A stretch of 5,075 bases of DNA from Desulfobacteraceae bacterium (GTDB lineage: Bacteria > Desulfobacterota > DSM-4660 > Desulfatiglandales > HGW-15), in the NCBI GenBank assembly GCA_003819975.1, contig RPPU01000366.1, positions 1 through 5,075 on the forward strand. Reading direction: 5' to 3'. The stretch's first letter is position 1, and every line of letters starts with the position of its first letter. This document shows positions 4,900 to 5,075 of this stretch, in pieces. The position numbers were made by a program, and so were the translations under genes. Below the pieces are notes generated by a model. It had not been told where the DNA came from and did no database searches. It saw only the letters and a program-made list of their open reading frames with translations.

Positions 4900-4928
4900 T
4901 TTTTAATGCCTCATGCGATAAATGTAAA
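4900..4928 (-). promoter_or_regulatory. Possible sigma70-type promoter for the OsmC gene
   Basis: On the minus strand TTTACA (4923-4928; 5 of 6 to TTGACA), a 17-nt spacer and TAAAAA (4900-4905; 4 of 6 to TATAAT) lie in the 56-bp gap before the OsmC gene. Initiation would be close to the ribosome binding site, giving a very short leader. The -10 match is weak. Confidence 0.3.
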
Positions 4929-4931
4929 GAA

Positions 4932-5075
4932 TTAAATTCGGATATAAATAGGAACTTCAAATACGGAACTGATCGTATCTCTGGTTGTCCGATAAATCCG
5001 CGCCTCCGAAGTGCTTAGATTAAAACGGGTAAAGAAAAACTCCAAGCCGTCAATCGATATTGCGGGGGCATATTC
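4932..5075 (-). CDS. C-terminal end of an unidentified protein, possibly PD40/beta-propeller type
   Basis: From the window edge the minus strand is open for 47 codons in the frame beginning GAA at 5075, ending in TAA at 4932-4934. The residues start EYAPAISIDGLEFFFTRFN and go on through TSEARIYRTTRDTISSVFEVP to a short YIRI end. The pattern P-x-I-S-x-DG-L-E-x-x-F-T-R, then I-Y-x-x-x-R and F-x-x-P, resembles the repeat of WD40-like PD40 propellers, which occur in secreted or envelope proteins (TolB type) and uncharacterised proteins. This is pattern recognition on one partial repeat, so the family is tentative. The reading frame itself is well supported because the other frames close early. 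Confidence 0.6.
   Translation of the reverse strand, partial: EYAPAISIDGLEFFFTRFNLSTSEARIYRTTRDTISSVFEVPIYIRI

Overview
The window is a piece of bacterial chromosome with every recognisable gene on the minus strand. Read in the direction of transcription (right to left) it holds the C-terminal end of an unrecognised, possibly beta-propeller protein (4932-5075), an OsmC-family protein (4444-4875), and then the classic translation/nucleotide/cell-wall cluster rpsB (S2), tsf (EF-Ts), pyrH (UMP kinase), frr (ribosome recycling factor) and uppS (undecaprenyl diphosphate synthase, cut by the window edge). The order rpsB-tsf-pyrH-frr-uppS is widely conserved in bacteria. rpsB to frr are packed tightly: a 4-nt gap, an 8-nt overlap and an ATGA overlap, which points to one translationally coupled mRNA. 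The sequence does not fix the phylum. The genes are ordinary bacterial versions, and the repeat-rich intergenic DNA would suit an uncultured environmental lineage (a guess only).

Two things stand out. First, frr has an in-frame amber codon (TAG, 1258-1260) at codon 145. The same frame then runs on for 40 codons of clearly RRF-like sequence to a TAA at 1135-1137. The whole reading frame is 185 residues, the length of E. coli RRF as I recall it, and the two align without gaps around the TAG. The gene is therefore intact except for this codon, in a protein that is normally essential.

Second, the two large gaps (658-1134 and 3881-4443) carry a family of about 130-bp composite repeats. Three copies lie in the same orientation (759-890, 1007-1134, 4047-4221) and a shorter related one is inverted (4273-4369). 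The three full copies consist of a TATCGAC-headed 5' part, a CCGGAA hairpin and a long palindrome around GATCC with 15-nt arms and a 9-nt loop. The palindromes have T-tracts on the 5' side and A-tracts on the 3' side of both strands, the reverse of an intrinsic terminator. One copy ends at the base next to the frr stop codon and, with another copy, separates frr from uppS by 477 bp. The third copy carries an internal 22-bp tandem duplication.

Functionally, the cluster supplies a small-subunit protein, the EF-Tu exchange factor, UTP precursor synthesis, post-termination ribosome recycling and the lipid carrier for peptidoglycan. The OsmC gene has its own strong ribosome binding site and a possible promoter, and is separated from rpsB by the second repeat cluster.
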